Shown: piece by piece, positions 36,103 through 46,060 of the stretch
How the letters are laid out: the number at the start of each line of letters is the position of its first letter
Position numbering within the stretch: position 1 is the first letter of the stretch
Origin: an uncultured Commensalibacter sp.
GTDB taxonomy: Bacteria; Pseudomonadota; Alphaproteobacteria; Acetobacterales; Acetobacteraceae
DNA: 64,000 nt
Reading direction: 5' to 3'
Assembly (NCBI GenBank): GCA_945266285.1
Contig: CALYOP010000002.1
Span: 1-64,000, forward strand
Position numbers and translations under genes: made by a program
Notes under the pieces: generated by a model
What the model was told of the DNA's origin: nothing
Seen by the model: only the letters and a program-made list of their open reading frames with translations
Database searches by the model: none

Positions 36103-37392
36103 TCAGACCTTCATGGATAAGAGATATTGCGCAATGCGATCCGGTAAATGATTATTCTGAGTGGCCATTTCAAAAGCAGTCTTTGCTTTTTGTTCTCTTG
36201 TTTTAGGAAATCTTAACATTTCGTGAACCCAATTTGTCAAAGCCTCTTCTGTAGGCGTAATCGTTACAGCGTTACTTAAAACTTGGTAAGCATCAACAAA
36301 ATTTTCTATACGCGGACCCGTAGCCAAAGCACAATGAAGCCTTGCTGGTTCAAAAGGATTATGACCACCACCTTTGGACGTAACGTTCAAACTGTTCCCC
36401 ATAAACACAATATCAGCCAACCGGTAGAACAAACCTAATTCACCTAACGTATCACATAACCATAATCCAGAATGGTCAGGATATTGATTTAAACTGCGCC
36501 TAGGCATAAAACCCAATTGTTTAATAATTTTATCTCCACGTTGTGGATGACGCGGAACAAGGATGGTCCATAAATTAGGCCATTCCTGAGTCAGTTTTTT
36601 ATGGACGCCAACAATAACCGCCTCTTCTTCTGCATGCGTCGAAGCGGCAAGCCATATTGGGCGATTCTGAATTACTTGACGCAAATGCTCCAAAGCCGAT
36701 AAATCAACGGGCAATTCTGGGGCAATTTGTTTTAAATCTCCATGACATTCTGCTTTTATTTCAAATTGTAAGAAATTCTGACGATCTTTCTCAGAGCGGG
36801 CAAATACCTGTTGAAAGCAGCTTAGTATATCGTGCGCCAGTTTTGGAAAATGTCTCCACGCTTTCACCGTTTTATCGGAAAGTCTTGCATTAATTAAAGC
36901 CAGAGCGATACCATTTTTATAACTTTGTAAGATCAAATTCGGCCAAAGTTCACTTTCAACTAAGACAATCACATCAGGATGCCAGTAATCTAAAAAACGC
37001 CGCACCCAACCCATACTATCCAAAGGAATAAATTGATGACGAATTTTACTAGAACGTTTGGACTCTTCTTTTAACCAATTATATACAATCTGTGCTGAAG
37101 TTAGGGTTCCGGTTGTCAATAATATTTCCTGTTGTGGATTAAGCTTTTGCACAGCATTTATAACAGGAAAAATAGATACAACCTCACCAACACTTGCCGC
37201 ATGAAAGCAAATTAATTTGCCAACTGGCCTTGGCAATGTTGCAAAACCCATTCTTTCTTTCAAACGAACGGGATCTTCTTTTCCAATTTTACAACGATAA
37301 TGAAGATAATATTTTAAAATTGGTGCGATGCATGATGAAAAACCGCTCCAAAACTTCGAAACGGCAAAACTCCCCAAAGAGGGTCTGTTCAT
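36103..37392 (-). CDS. waaA: Kdo transferase (3-deoxy-D-manno-octulosonic acid transferase)
   Basis: GT-B glycosyltransferase that attaches Kdo to lipid IVA at the inner membrane. The 429 residues contain KERMGFATLPRP with the conserved Glu, FHAASVGEVVS, the VLVESELWPNLI motif and the C-terminal NSLNVTSKGGGHNPFEPARLHCALATGP nucleotide-sugar region. AAGGGG precedes the ATG. It heads the minus-strand waaA-lpxK pair. Confidence 0.95.
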   Translation of the reverse strand: MNRPSLGSFAVSKFWSGFSSCIAPILKYYLHYRCKIGKEDPVRLKERMGFATLPRPVGKLICFHAASVGEVVSIFPVINAVQKLNPQQEILLTTGTLTSAQIVYNWLKEESKRSSKIRHQFIPLDSMGWVRRFLDYWHPDVIVLVESELWPNLILQSYKNGIALALINARLSDKTVKAWRHFPKLAHDILSCFQQVFARSEKDRQNFLQFEIKAECHGDLKQIAPELPVDLSALEHLRQVIQNRPIWLAASTHAEEEAVIVGVHKKLTQEWPNLWTILVPRHPQRGDKIIKQLGFMPRRSLNQYPDHSGLWLCDTLGELGLFYRLADIVFMGNSLNVTSKGGGHNPFEPARLHCALATGPRIENFVDAYQVLSNAVTITPTEEALTNWVHEMLRFPKTREQKAKTAFEMATQNNHLPDRIAQYLLSMKV

Positions 37393-37495
37393 TCATATCC
37401 CCTTTCTTGCCGTTATTGATGATTGAATAGTATAAAATTAAACTTACTACAATGATGTGTTCACTTAGCCAAGCGTTAACTTTTTATGATGGATA

Positions 37496-37987
37496 TTAAA
37501 TTTGCCACCGTAAACCTTTGCCTCTTACTTCGGAGACAATGGATGGTTGATAAGATTCTGTAAATTGGTGAAAAGCTTTATGCCACAAAGCAATATCAGC
37601 AGTTTCAGCTACTTCAACGGTTGAAAAACCGGTTCTATGCAAAAATTGATACTGATCTGGGAGAACATTCCCAGTTGCTCTTATCTCACCATTAAATTTA
37701 AGCATTTCACGCAATTTTCGAGCTTGCGAAAAAGGTCTGCCATCACGGAAAACTGGAAAATTAAGCACAACCAATTTTAACTTCGTAATATAGGGTTTTA
37801 ATAGCTCAGCATCCGTTTCACTTTTTAAAGACACACCGATATCAATTGATGGATCAGCATTTTCTAGAAAATTTGCTAATTCTTCAAAAGATATGACAAC
37901 GCGTCGTTCTGAAATTGTTTGCTGATTTCCAGTTCCTACCAAATTCCATGGATCGGTGATAATTTGTCCTTCTTTAAGCAGCGGCAT
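37496..37987 (-). CDS. DUF934 domain-containing protein
   Basis: 163-residue cytosolic protein of the DUF934 family, found almost always next to sulfite reductase genes in Proteobacteria. Characteristic parts are DPSIDIGVSLKSETDAELLKPYITKLKLVVLNFPVFRDGRPFSQARKLRE and TGNVLPDQYQFLHRTGFSTVEV. The ATG at 37987 has AAGGAA upstream and overlaps the cysI end by 14 bases; the TTG at 37993 is less likely. A role in assembly or electron supply of the reductase is proposed from context only. Confidence 0.88.
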   Translation of the reverse strand: MPLLKEGQIITDPWNLVGTGNQQTISERRVVISFEELANFLENADPSIDIGVSLKSETDAELLKPYITKLKLVVLNFPVFRDGRPFSQARKLREMLKFNGEIRATGNVLPDQYQFLHRTGFSTVEVAETADIALWHKAFHQFTESYQPSIVSEVRGKGLRWQI

Positions 37988-39674
37988 AGACAATTTCCTT
38001 AAACGGTGCTGCGCCTAAACGGCGATAAGTATCAATAAAGGTCTCTTTTTCTTCACGTTTATCAAGATAAAAATCGATCATTTTCTTGACAGCCTCAATG
38101 ACTTGTTCAGCAGTTAGCGCAGCGCCAAGAATACTACCAATTTCTGCGTCATCTTTATAAGAAGAACCGCCAATTTTAATTTGATAGAACTCTTCACCTT
38201 TCTTATCGACGCCCAAAATACCAATATTGGTAATATGATGATGCGCACAGGAATTAATACATCCATCAATTCCAATTTTAATTGAACCGATTTTTTCCTG
38301 AAGTTCAATATCTGCAAAACATTTAGCAATTTCGCGGGCAATAGAAATTGAGCGCGCATTAGCCAAGGCACAATAATCCATACCAGGGCAACAAATAATA
38401 TCAGTAATCAAACCTTGATTGGCAGAAGCCAAATCATTTTTAACCAATTCTTTCCACAGCTTATAAAGCTGGTCTTTGCGGACATGTCCAAAAACGATGT
38501 TCTGCAAATGCGTAACTCGAATTTCACCCCAACTATATTGATCAGCTAAATTCGCAACCGCATCCATTTGATCGGCAGTTATATCCCCTGGTGTTTCGCC
38601 AATATTTTTTAATGCAATAACCACTGCAAAATAATCATTATGAAAATGAGGATGGGAATTATTTTTTATCCAGCGATTAAATTCGGGGTTTTCGTTCCGA
38701 TGTTGATCTAATATTTTTGTAGCTTCTGGAAAATCCTGTAAAACTGGGCGGCCAAAACGTTGATTAATCTGTTCCATTATTTCAGGAGAAAGTTTAAATT
38801 TCTCCTGATCCATGACCTGATATTCTTTTTCGACAGCTTCTCGAAACGCATCAATTCCCATATTTTGAACTAGAATTTTAATGCGTGATTTATATAGATT
38901 ATTGCGAGCACCATACATATTGTAAACCCGCAAAATTGCTTCGACATAAGCAAGAAATGATTCAGGCGCCACATCATCACGAATGAGTTTTCCTTTTACA
39001 GGGATACGCCCCAAACCACCACCAACCCAAATTTCGAATACAGGTTTCTTTTGGCTGTCTAATCGTGCCAGAATGCCGATGTCATAAAAGCAAGCCGCTA
39101 TTCGATCATTCGGTGAGCCACTAATGGCAATTTTAAATTTACGCGGCAGAAAAGCAAATTCTGGATGAAGCGTTGACCATTGGCGCAAAATTTCAGCATA
39201 GATACGTGGATCTATAAGCTCGTCCTGAGCAAGACCCGCAAATTCATCACTTGTAACATTACGAATACAATTCCCGCTCGTCTGAATAGCATGCATTTCT
39301 ACCGATGCCAGATGAGTCAGAATATCGGGAACTTCTTCCAGTTTTGTCCAATGAAACTGTATATTTTGCCGCGTGGTAAAATGTCCATAACCACGATCAT
39401 AATAACGCGCTATATAAGCCAATCCTCGAAGCATTTTGGAAGAAAGGATTCCATAAGGGATAGCCACCCGAAGCATATAAGAATGAAGCTGAAGATAAAC
39501 ACCATTCATTAGACGAAGCGGCTTAAATTCTTCTTCGGAAAGTTCACCTTTAAGGCGACGTTCTACCTGAGAACGAAACTGGTTGATTCGCTCCTGCAAG
39601 AAACCATGATCAATTTCATCATAGTTATAACGACCAACCGCAAGATTAGGTTGGGTCGCGGTCTGATTATCCAT
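37974..39674 (-). CDS. cysI: Sulfite reductase hemoprotein (nitrite/sulfite reductase family)
   Basis: Six-electron reduction of sulfite to sulfide in assimilation, with siroheme and a 4Fe-4S cluster. The cluster ligands are in CCPGMDYC and GCINSCAHH near the C terminus, and repeated ferredoxin-like sulfite-reductase domains are seen. From the ATG at 39674 (protein start MDNQTATQP) it has 566 residues; the longer frame start at 39731 runs deep into the upstream gene. It overlaps DUF2849 by eight bases and DUF934 by 14. No flavoprotein CysJ is near, so it may take electrons from ferredoxin. A nitrite substrate cannot be excluded. Confidence 0.93.
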   Translation of the reverse strand: MDNQTATQPNLAVGRYNYDEIDHGFLQERINQFRSQVERRLKGELSEEEFKPLRLMNGVYLQLHSYMLRVAIPYGILSSKMLRGLAYIARYYDRGYGHFTTRQNIQFHWTKLEEVPDILTHLASVEMHAIQTSGNCIRNVTSDEFAGLAQDELIDPRIYAEILRQWSTLHPEFAFLPRKFKIAISGSPNDRIAACFYDIGILARLDSQKKPVFEIWVGGGLGRIPVKGKLIRDDVAPESFLAYVEAILRVYNMYGARNNLYKSRIKILVQNMGIDAFREAVEKEYQVMDQEKFKLSPEIMEQINQRFGRPVLQDFPEATKILDQHRNENPEFNRWIKNNSHPHFHNDYFAVVIALKNIGETPGDITADQMDAVANLADQYSWGEIRVTHLQNIVFGHVRKDQLYKLWKELVKNDLASANQGLITDIICCPGMDYCALANARSISIAREIAKCFADIELQEKIGSIKIGIDGCINSCAHHHITNIGILGVDKKGEEFYQIKIGGSSYKDDAEIGSILGAALTAEQVIEAVKKMIDFYLDKREEKETFIDTYRRLGAAPFKEIVYAAA

Positions 39675-40002
39675 GAGTAGAAATTTCCTGTATAGCTCGG
39701 GGATTAAATTCAGGATGTGTACTTGGCCCAAAAGCTCGTATTCTTTCGCGCGTAGTAAGCGGTATTCGCGTTGTTGGTTTTAATTCAACGCCATATAATC
39801 CGACAACATATTGTTTTTCAACATCCTGTTGCGCTTGCTCCATCGCTTTTTCCATATCTTCTTTAGAAAAAATATATGCTTCTTCAAGAAGAACACTCCA
39901 ATATCCTTGTTCGGTAAACCAGACAACACGCCCATCACTTAAGCGATTTGCCGTGATAATATGACATTTTTCTTCTGACAAGGCATTGGTTTCGGCAGCC
40001 AT
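39667..40002 (-). CDS. DUF2849 domain-containing protein
   Basis: 111-residue protein of the DUF2849 family, which in Alphaproteobacteria heads the sulfite reductase operon. ANRLSDGRVVWFTEQGYWSVLLEEAYIF and the YVVGLYGVEL segment are typical. It leads the DUF2849-cysI-DUF934 run, whose genes all overlap. Its function is not established. Confidence 0.87.
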   Translation of the reverse strand: MAAETNALSEEKCHIITANRLSDGRVVWFTEQGYWSVLLEEAYIFSKEDMEKAMEQAQQDVEKQYVVGLYGVELKPTTRIPLTTRERIRAFGPSTHPEFNPRAIQEISTHG

Positions 40003-40128
40003 CTCAGGATATCCCTCTGTTAGAAAATACTTTACCTTTATAATATACTAAAAATAATGTTAAAGCAAAAAATAAAACTTAAATTTATGTTATATTAATA
40101 TGGTTTTTGTGAATTATACGCAATAAAT

Positions 40129-40158
40129 TAGGGTAAAACATACAACTGTCTTACCCTA
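40129..40158 (-). terminator. Terminator of the universal stress protein gene
   Basis: TAGGGTAA pairs with TTACCCTA across a 14-base loop and is followed on the minus strand by AATTTATTG. The T tract is modest. Confidence 0.55.
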
Positions 40159-40180
40159 TGATTTCGTTTGGCTTTTAAAA

Positions 40181-41056
40181 TTAGCGGTTCATCAATACCG
40201 GAATATTCGCATTTTCCAGCATATAGCGTGTAACACCACCCAATATTAATTGCTGCCATCTTGGATGGGAATAAGCACCCATACAAAGCATATCTGCATT
40301 TAATTTATTACAAATATCCAACATACTTGCGCCAGTATCCCGCCCAGGATTAAATTCTTGAGCAACGGCCTTAACCTTATGGAATCTTAGATATTCAATA
40401 ACATCTTTGATTTCCATACCTTGTTTTTCGTAATCTGGCGTATAAAGGATCGTAACAGCGTCAGCCCGCGTAGTCCAACTTAGACTAGCATGTAAAGCAG
40501 CTGCGGATTCAGCACTTCCATTCCAAGCAATACAAACCCGTTTACCAGCAGTTTTCGGAGATTCTTTGGGAGCAATTACAACGGGACAACCACTATCAAA
40601 CAAAATAGTATGCAATGCTTCCGAAGAAGAAATTTCCTCGCCGGAATCTGGGTGACTAATAATGGTAATATCCGACAAACGTGCCCAATAGGAAATAAGA
40701 TTGCTTTCCCGTCCCATTAATGTTGTAAAACTGGCAGTTGTTTTCCCATCAACCATTTCGTCGGCACGAAACGCCGTAGGAATAATATTCCATTTTCCAA
40801 CAAATTGATCATAAATCTGCCTTACATGACGTATGCGACGTAAATTTTCTTGTTCCGCTGCATTCATGACTTCTTCGATCATACTGCCGGAAAGCCCTTC
40901 ACCGGTAAGGGGAATGACATCACGCGTATCAGGATAAATGTGCAAAACAGACAGATGCGCACCCAAGCCTTCAGCAAGCTGATAAGCTGTATTCATCGTA
41001 ATTTCGCTATACGGTGTTCCTTGGATGGGGATCAGAATCTTTTTCATAACAGACAT
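40181..41056 (-). CDS. Universal stress protein with two tandem UspA domains
   Basis: 291-residue cytosolic protein. The first Usp domain starts at KKILIPIQGTPYSEITMNTAY, the second around residue 160 (KRVCIAWNGSAESAAALHASL) and ends in MLCMGAYSHPRWQQLILGGVTRYMLENANIPVLM. The second domain has an incomplete ATP-binding G-x2-G-x9-G-S/T pattern, so nucleotide binding is uncertain. AGAGGA precedes the ATG. It is divergent from fabI, with 281 bases between them. Confidence 0.88.
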   Translation of the reverse strand: MSVMKKILIPIQGTPYSEITMNTAYQLAEGLGAHLSVLHIYPDTRDVIPLTGEGLSGSMIEEVMNAAEQENLRRIRHVRQIYDQFVGKWNIIPTAFRADEMVDGKTTASFTTLMGRESNLISYWARLSDITIISHPDSGEEISSSEALHTILFDSGCPVVIAPKESPKTAGKRVCIAWNGSAESAAALHASLSWTTRADAVTILYTPDYEKQGMEIKDVIEYLRFHKVKAVAQEFNPGRDTGASMLDICNKLNADMLCMGAYSHPRWQQLILGGVTRYMLENANIPVLMNR

Positions 41057-41185
41057 GATATTTTCCTCTGCACCAGGCTAAAAAAGCTAACAAAATAAAT
41101 TTTTATGTTTTAAACTTAATAAAAATCTACCATAAACGTCGCTTCATCATAAGGTTAAATGTATTTGTTTCGAAATCATGCCAGA

Positions 41186-41205
41186 ACTTTCAAAATTCTG
41201 AAAGT
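41186..41205. promoter_or_regulatory. Inverted repeat in the usp-fabI intergenic region
   Basis: ACTTTCA and TGAAAGT are exact inverted copies separated by six bases (AAATTC). The site lies 130 bases from the usp start and 133 bases from the fabI start, where an operator for either divergent gene could sit. No regulator can be named. Confidence 0.3.
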
Positions 41206-41337
41206 ATCGCTTATTCATTCTCTTTTCTTTCATCCATAAAATAGATAATAAATTTGTGATCTGTAAGAATAAATTAGTTTACAGAATATCCTGTTCATAA
41301 TTATTATAATAATAAATAAGATTATTTAAGGAATATC

Positions 41338-42183
41338 ATGTCAGAGAAACAAGATACGGTTCTTCCTGTGCAAGGAACATTAATGCAAGGCAAACGCGGG
41401 CTGATCATGGGATTAGCCAATGACCATTCTATTGCATGGGGGATTGCACGTGCCTGCGCTTTACAAGGTGCCGAATTGGCATTTACCTATCAAGGCGAAG
41501 CAATGGGAAAACGTGTAAAACCTTTGGCAGAAAGTTTAAATTCAACCTATGTTCTTCCTTGTGACGTAAGTGATGACGCCGAAATCGTTAACACATTTCA
41601 AGATATCGAAAAAAAATGGGGAAAACTGGATTTCGTTGTTCATGCTATTGGCTGGGCAGATAAACAATATTTACGTGGGCGTTACGTTGATACACCACGG
41701 GATGCTTTTTTAACGGCGATGAATATTTCCTGTTATTCATTTACAGCTGTTGCACGTGAAGCATCCAAATTGATGACTGATGGTGGCTCACTCCTCACCC
41801 TAACTTATTTAGGGGCAGAACGTGTTATGCCTCATTATAACGTTATGGGATTGGCAAAAGCTGCACTCGAAGCTTCTGTACGTTATATGGCAACAGATCT
41901 TGGTAAAGATAACATCCGTGTTAACGCAATTTCTGCCGGCCCAATTAAGACTCTTGCCGCTAGTGGGATTGGTGATTTCCGCTATATTTTAAAATGGAAC
42001 CAACTTAATTCCCCTCTAGAACGGAATGTTTCTATTGATGAAGTTGGCGGTTCGGGAGTTTACTTGCTTTCCGATCTTTCACGTGGTGTAACGGGTGAAG
42101 TCCATCATGTGGATTGTGGTTATCATCTCGTAGGAATGAAAAACCCCGAAGCACCCGATATCTCAATCGCTAAAGACGCCTAA
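41338..42183 (+). CDS. fabI: Enoyl-[acyl-carrier-protein] reductase FabI
   Basis: NADH-dependent last step of each fatty acid elongation cycle. The 281 residues show the FabI variant of the SDR start (GKRGLIMGLANDHSIAWGIARA), CDVSDDAEI, and the Y-x6-K catalytic pair in HYNVMGLAKAALEA. An extra N-terminal stretch of about 15 residues precedes the core. TTAAGGA lies before the ATG. It is followed after 33 bases by aroC on the same strand. Confidence 0.95.
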   Translation: MSEKQDTVLPVQGTLMQGKRGLIMGLANDHSIAWGIARACALQGAELAFTYQGEAMGKRVKPLAESLNSTYVLPCDVSDDAEIVNTFQDIEKKWGKLDFVVHAIGWADKQYLRGRYVDTPRDAFLTAMNISCYSFTAVAREASKLMTDGGSLLTLTYLGAERVMPHYNVMGLAKAALEASVRYMATDLGKDNIRVNAISAGPIKTLAASGIGDFRYILKWNQLNSPLERNVSIDEVGGSGVYLLSDLSRGVTGEVHHVDCGYHLVGMKNPEAPDISIAKDA

Positions 42184-42216
42184 ATCCTTCATCTGAAAAT
42201 GAATTAAATAGCGAAT

Positions 42217-43293
42217 ATGTCGTTTAATAGTTTTGGAAAATTGTTTCGTGTAACTACATGGGGAGAAAGTCATGGCCCAGCTATTGGCTGTGTTGTTGAT
42301 GGCTGTCCTCCTTTAATTCCTTTGTCAGAAAAAGACATCCAACCATGGCTTGATTTGCGTCGGCCAGGACAATCTTCTTTCACGACAATGCGACAAGAAG
42401 CAGATCAGGTTAAAATTCTCTCTGGTGTGTTCGAAGGAAAAACAACAGGGACACCTATTTCGCTTTTAATCGAAAATACGGATCAACGTTCCAAAGACTA
42501 TTCAAACATTGCACAATCTTACCGGCCTGGACATGCCGATATTACTTATGACATGAAATATGGAATCCGGGACTACCGTGGTGGAGGTCGATCATCCGCA
42601 CGTGAAACGGCGATGCGTGTTGCTGCGGGTGCAATTGCACGATTGATTTTGGGAAATAAAATTACCATACGTGGTGCATTAGTACAAATTGGCGATAAAC
42701 CAATTAATCCCGCCAACTGGTCATGGGATACTGTTAAAACCAATCCTTTTTTCTGTCCAGATGCAAGCATAGTTCCTGTTTGGGAGGAATATCTCCGAAA
42801 TATTCGCAAAGAAGGCTCTTCCATAGGGGCAGTTATCGAAGTCATTGCTGAAGGTGTTCCCGCAGGACTTGGCGCACCCATTTATGGAAAGCTTGATGCC
42901 GATATTGCGCATGCTATGATGGGTATTAATGCCGTCAAAGGAGTGGAAATTGGTGAAGGATTTAACGCTGCACTCCTCCGTGGAGAGGAAAATGCTGATC
43001 CAATTTACATGAAAGATGGAGAGATTACTTTTGGTTCTAATCACGCTGGAGGTATATTGGGTGGAATTTCAACAGGTCAACCTATTACTGTTCGTTTTGC
43101 CGTAAAACCTACCAGCTCAATTTCCATCCCAAAACCTTCAATTAACAAGGCTTGTGAAGCTGTAGAAGTCATTACCAAGGGACGTCACGACCCCTGTGTC
43201 GGTATTCGCGCAGTACCGGTTGGTGAAGCAATGATGGCTTGTGTGCTCGCAGATCATTTACTTCGGCACCGCGCACAGATTGGTTGTAAATAA
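42217..43293 (+). CDS. aroC: Chorismate synthase
   Basis: Last enzyme of the shikimate pathway, converting EPSP to chorismate with reduced FMN. The 358 residues have the signatures [39 protein letters not shown] and [19 protein letters not shown]. It lies after fabI with a short gap and converges on the osmC gene. Confidence 0.97.
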   Translation: MSFNSFGKLFRVTTWGESHGPAIGCVVDGCPPLIPLSEKDIQPWLDLRRPGQSSFTTMRQEADQVKILSGVFEGKTTGTPISLLIENTDQRSKDYSNIAQSYRPGHADITYDMKYGIRDYRGGGRSSARETAMRVAAGAIARLILGNKITIRGALVQIGDKPINPANWSWDTVKTNPFFCPDASIVPVWEEYLRNIRKEGSSIGAVIEVIAEGVPAGLGAPIYGKLDADIAHAMMGINAVKGVEIGEGFNAALLRGEENADPIYMKDGEITFGSNHAGGILGGISTGQPITVRFAVKPTSSISIPKPSINKACEAVEVITKGRHDPCVGIRAVPVGEAMMACVLADHLLRHRAQIGCK

Positions 43294-43310
43294 CCTGATT
43301 TCTACAAAAA

Positions 43311-43742
43311 TTAAGATTCCAAAGAGGCCGATAACGTTATTTTAGCTTTTATCAATTTTGAAATTGGACAATTCTTTTTGGTATCTTCAGCAATTTTGTG
43401 AAAATCGGCTTCAAGAAGATTAGGGACTTTAGCCTTACAAATTAAATGGCTTGCTGTTACCTCAAAACCATCGCTGACTTTACTCAATGTTACTTCTGCA
43501 TGTGTTTCGATACATTCTGGCACATTGTTTGCTTGTTCCAAAGCTAAAGACAGGGCCATTGAAAAACATGCACTATGGGCTGCGGCTATTAATTCTTCAG
43601 GATTAGTACCAGGTTTCCCTTCAAAACGTGTTTTAAGAGAAAAAGGTGCTTTATTAAGTGCTTTGCTTTCTGTGGAAATATAGCCTTCACCTTGTTTGAT
43701 ACCGCCATTCCAAACGGTCATACCTTTTTTTACTTCAGACAT
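43311..43742 (-). CDS. osmC: OsmC family peroxiredoxin
   Basis: 143-residue OsmC-type thiol peroxidase acting on organic hydroperoxides. The two redox Cys residues are in AAAHSACFSMALSLAL and KKNCPISKLI, and the N-terminal VWNGGIKQGEGYISTES fits OsmC rather than Ohr. AAAGGAAAATCA precedes the ATG. Confidence 0.92.
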   Translation of the reverse strand: MSEVKKGMTVWNGGIKQGEGYISTESKALNKAPFSLKTRFEGKPGTNPEELIAAAHSACFSMALSLALEQANNVPECIETHAEVTLSKVSDGFEVTASHLICKAKVPNLLEADFHKIAEDTKKNCPISKLIKAKITLSASLES

Positions 43743-43970
43743 TGATTTTCCTTTTGACTGTAAAATGAATATATATTTTCATAAGTGTCGAAAACCTAGA
43801 AAGTTACTTTTGAACACAATTTTGTGATAAATACCTATTCACCTTAATCTGGATAAGCTTATTATGACTGTAATAATATCTATTTATGCTTAAAATATCT
43901 TGTCATCATGAGTAATGCTGATAACCAGCCTTCAAAGGCTAAAAAAATTAAGTTTTGGTAAAAAACAATC

Positions 43971-44138
43971 ATGCCCGATTTTCCTAAAAAATTTATGCAA
44001 GAAAACTTGAAAAAACTTGCCTTAAAAGCAGCACAGGCAGGCATAACATCAGAAGTATTTGAAAGCCTTCTAATTGAATTGGCAGATGAAATGAATTTTG
44101 CCGAAATCATGCACGCTTCCAAAAAGGAGCCTTTATGA
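43971..44138 (+). CDS. Small unknown protein coupled to cbpA (55 residues)
   Basis: Short open frame that starts [18 protein letters not shown] and ends HASKKEPL. Its TGA overlaps the ATG of the J-domain gene (ATGA), and the ribosome site of that gene (AAAGGAG) is inside its last codons. It is predicted helical and amphipathic, with acidic and Leu-rich segments ([15 protein letters not shown]). No strong ribosome site precedes its own ATG. I do not recognise a family. The coupling to a chaperone gene suggests co-translation or a regulatory leader peptide. Confidence 0.5.
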   Translation: MPDFPKKFMQENLKKLALKAAQAGITSEVFESLLIELADEMNFAEIMHASKKEPL

Positions 44139-45091
44139 ATATTGATCCTTACAAAACACTGGGTGTATCCAAAACAGCCAGCGCTGACGAGATACGTAAG
44201 GCTTATCGAAACCTTGCCAAAAAACATCATCCTGATTTAAATCCTGGTGATAAAAAAGCTGAAGAGCAGTTTAAAGCCATTGGTATTGCCTATGCCTTAC
44301 TTTCTGATCCTGATAAACGGGCTCGTTTTGATCGGGGAGAGATCGATGTTAATGGACAAGAACAGGGTTTTGCCGGTGCCAGAGGTGCTGGTGGATATCG
44401 TCAATATGCCGATGGTAATCAAGGATATTATTACAGCACCCAAAATGGTCCTGGAGGACAATCATTCTCCGAAGAAGATCTAAATGACATTTTTAGTATG
44501 TTTGGCGGACGTATGGGTGGAAGTGGATTTGGCCGTCAAGGAAGTAGAAACGCGGGTCCATTACGGGGAGAAGATCGCCATTATTCGCTTGATATTAGTT
44601 TTCTAGATTCCGTCAATGGGACAACTTCACGTATTACACTTCCTCAAGGTGGAGAATTGGATGTCAAAATACCTCCAGGTATTGAGGATGGAAAAATTTT
44701 AAGATTACGAGAAAAAGGCAGCGCAGGTTTTCAGGGAGGAAAAGCAGGCGATGCTTTGATTACAATCCACGTTCAACCACATCCGCAATTTGTACGTGAT
44801 GGGAATGATATTCGTTTATCCTGGCCTATTGATTTAAAAACGGCCGTTCTCGGGGGGAAAATAACCGTTCCAACCCCTAAAGGAGATGTCACCGTTAATG
44901 TTCCAGCTCATTCTGATTCTGGCAGTATATTACGTCTGCGGGGTCGTGGTGTTCAAGGACATGGCAAAAGAGAAGCAGGAAATCTGTATGTAACTTTAAA
45001 TGTAGTTATCGGTAAAACGGACCAGGCTTTGGAGGAATTCCTTCAACAATGGCAACCTGGATCTTCTACTACTCAAAAAACGACAGGATAG
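44135..45091 (+). CDS. cbpA: DnaJ-class co-chaperone, CbpA type
   Basis: 318-residue Hsp40 of class B: an N-terminal J domain with [10 protein letters not shown], a Gly-rich region (about 75-140), and the two C-terminal substrate-binding beta domains, without the zinc-finger part of DnaJ. The protein would assist DnaK. It lies between the small coupled ORF and cbpM, whose product in other bacteria binds and inhibits CbpA. Confidence 0.92.
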   Translation: MNIDPYKTLGVSKTASADEIRKAYRNLAKKHHPDLNPGDKKAEEQFKAIGIAYALLSDPDKRARFDRGEIDVNGQEQGFAGARGAGGYRQYADGNQGYYYSTQNGPGGQSFSEEDLNDIFSMFGGRMGGSGFGRQGSRNAGPLRGEDRHYSLDISFLDSVNGTTSRITLPQGGELDVKIPPGIEDGKILRLREKGSAGFQGGKAGDALITIHVQPHPQFVRDGNDIRLSWPIDLKTAVLGGKITVPTPKGDVTVNVPAHSDSGSILRLRGRGVQGHGKREAGNLYVTLNVVIGKTDQALEEFLQQWQPGSSTTQKTTG

Positions 45092-45108
45092 GAAGAAAGG
45101 TTATCTTG

Positions 45109-45444
45109 ATGATTACGCTTGAAACGCTTTGCATAAACCTTCCACAAATCACACCACAAGAAGTCCAATTCTGGATTGAAAAACAGTGGATACGGCCCGA
45201 AGAACAAGCCGGTTCCTATGTTTTTCACGAAATTGACGAAGCACGCATCCGACTCATCATTGAATTACGTGATGATTTCGGAGTTACCGATGATGCTATC
45301 CCCGTAGTACTTCAACTATTAGATCAACTTTATACGACACGTCGACAAATGCGTTATCTTTGTGAAGTTATCACTACGGATAATTATCCCAATTTACGGG
45401 AAAAGATTCGCCATATGATAAACAACGATACGATATCAAATTAA
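45109..45444 (+). CDS. cbpM: Chaperone modulator CbpM
   Basis: 112-residue MerR-like protein that in E. coli binds the J domain of Cbp[13 protein letters not shown] is the winged-helix start, and [39 protein letters not shown] is the CbpM helix pair. The ATG at 45109, 17 bases after cbpA and preceded by AGGAAGAAAGG, is preferred to the longer frame from 45049 that overlaps cbpA. It converges on folE with a four-base overlap. Confidence 0.87.
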   Translation: MITLETLCINLPQITPQEVQFWIEKQWIRPEEQAGSYVFHEIDEARIRLIIELRDDFGVTDDAIPVVLQLLDQLYTTRRQMRYLCEVITTDNYPNLREKIRHMINNDTISN

Positions 45445-46043
45445 TCGTTAGAAGAAGGTCGATTTAACATTGAAAATAATTCGGCACGCTTTGTTGGGTC
45501 GTTACGAAATACACCCAGCATTTGCGATGTCGTCATTGTTACACCGGGACGATGTACTCCACGCGTTGTCATACATTGATGCGCAGCTTCTATGATTACT
45601 GCTACCCCATGCGGTTGTAAAACCTCTTGGATGGTATTTGCAATTTCAGCTGTCATCCGTTCCTGAATCTGTAAACGCCGTGCGTAAGTATTGACTACCC
45701 GTGCAAGCTTAGAAATACCAACAACACGTTTAGAAGGTAGATAAGCGACATGGGCTTTTCCAATAATGGCAGCCATGTGATGCTCACAATGACTTTCAAA
45801 GCGTATATCACGCAAAAGCACAATTTCTTCGTAACCAGCAACTTCTTCAAAAGTACGTGCCAATATTGACCTAGGACATTCCTCATAACCAGAGAAGAAT
45901 TCTTCATATGCTTTAACAACACGTTTTGGTGTATCTTTTAGCCCTTCTCGATCAGGATCATCTCCGGCCCAACGTAGCAAAGTACGGACGGCTTCTTCGG
46001 CTTCTTGACGACTAGGACGAGATAGAGAATGCGGTTTATCCAT
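45441..46043 (-). CDS. folE: GTP cyclohydrolase I FolE
   Basis: Makes dihydroneopterin triphosphate from GTP for folate and, in many bacteria, queuosine synthesis. The 200 residues contain the zinc-site segment [22 protein letters not shown], the [13 protein letters not shown] motif, and the QCMTTRGV motif near the end. The queC, queD and queE genes at the window end need its product. It follows apaG and metZ on the minus strand with short gaps. Confidence 0.96.
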   Translation of the reverse strand: MDKPHSLSRPSRQEAEEAVRTLLRWAGDDPDREGLKDTPKRVVKAYEEFFSGYEECPRSILARTFEEVAGYEEIVLLRDIRFESHCEHHMAAIIGKAHVAYLPSKRVVGISKLARVVNTYARRLQIQERMTAEIANTIQEVLQPHGVAVIIEAAHQCMTTRGVHRPGVTMTTSQMLGVFRNDPTKRAELFSMLNRPSSND

Positions 46044-46060
46044 AGGAAATCAGACTTCTT

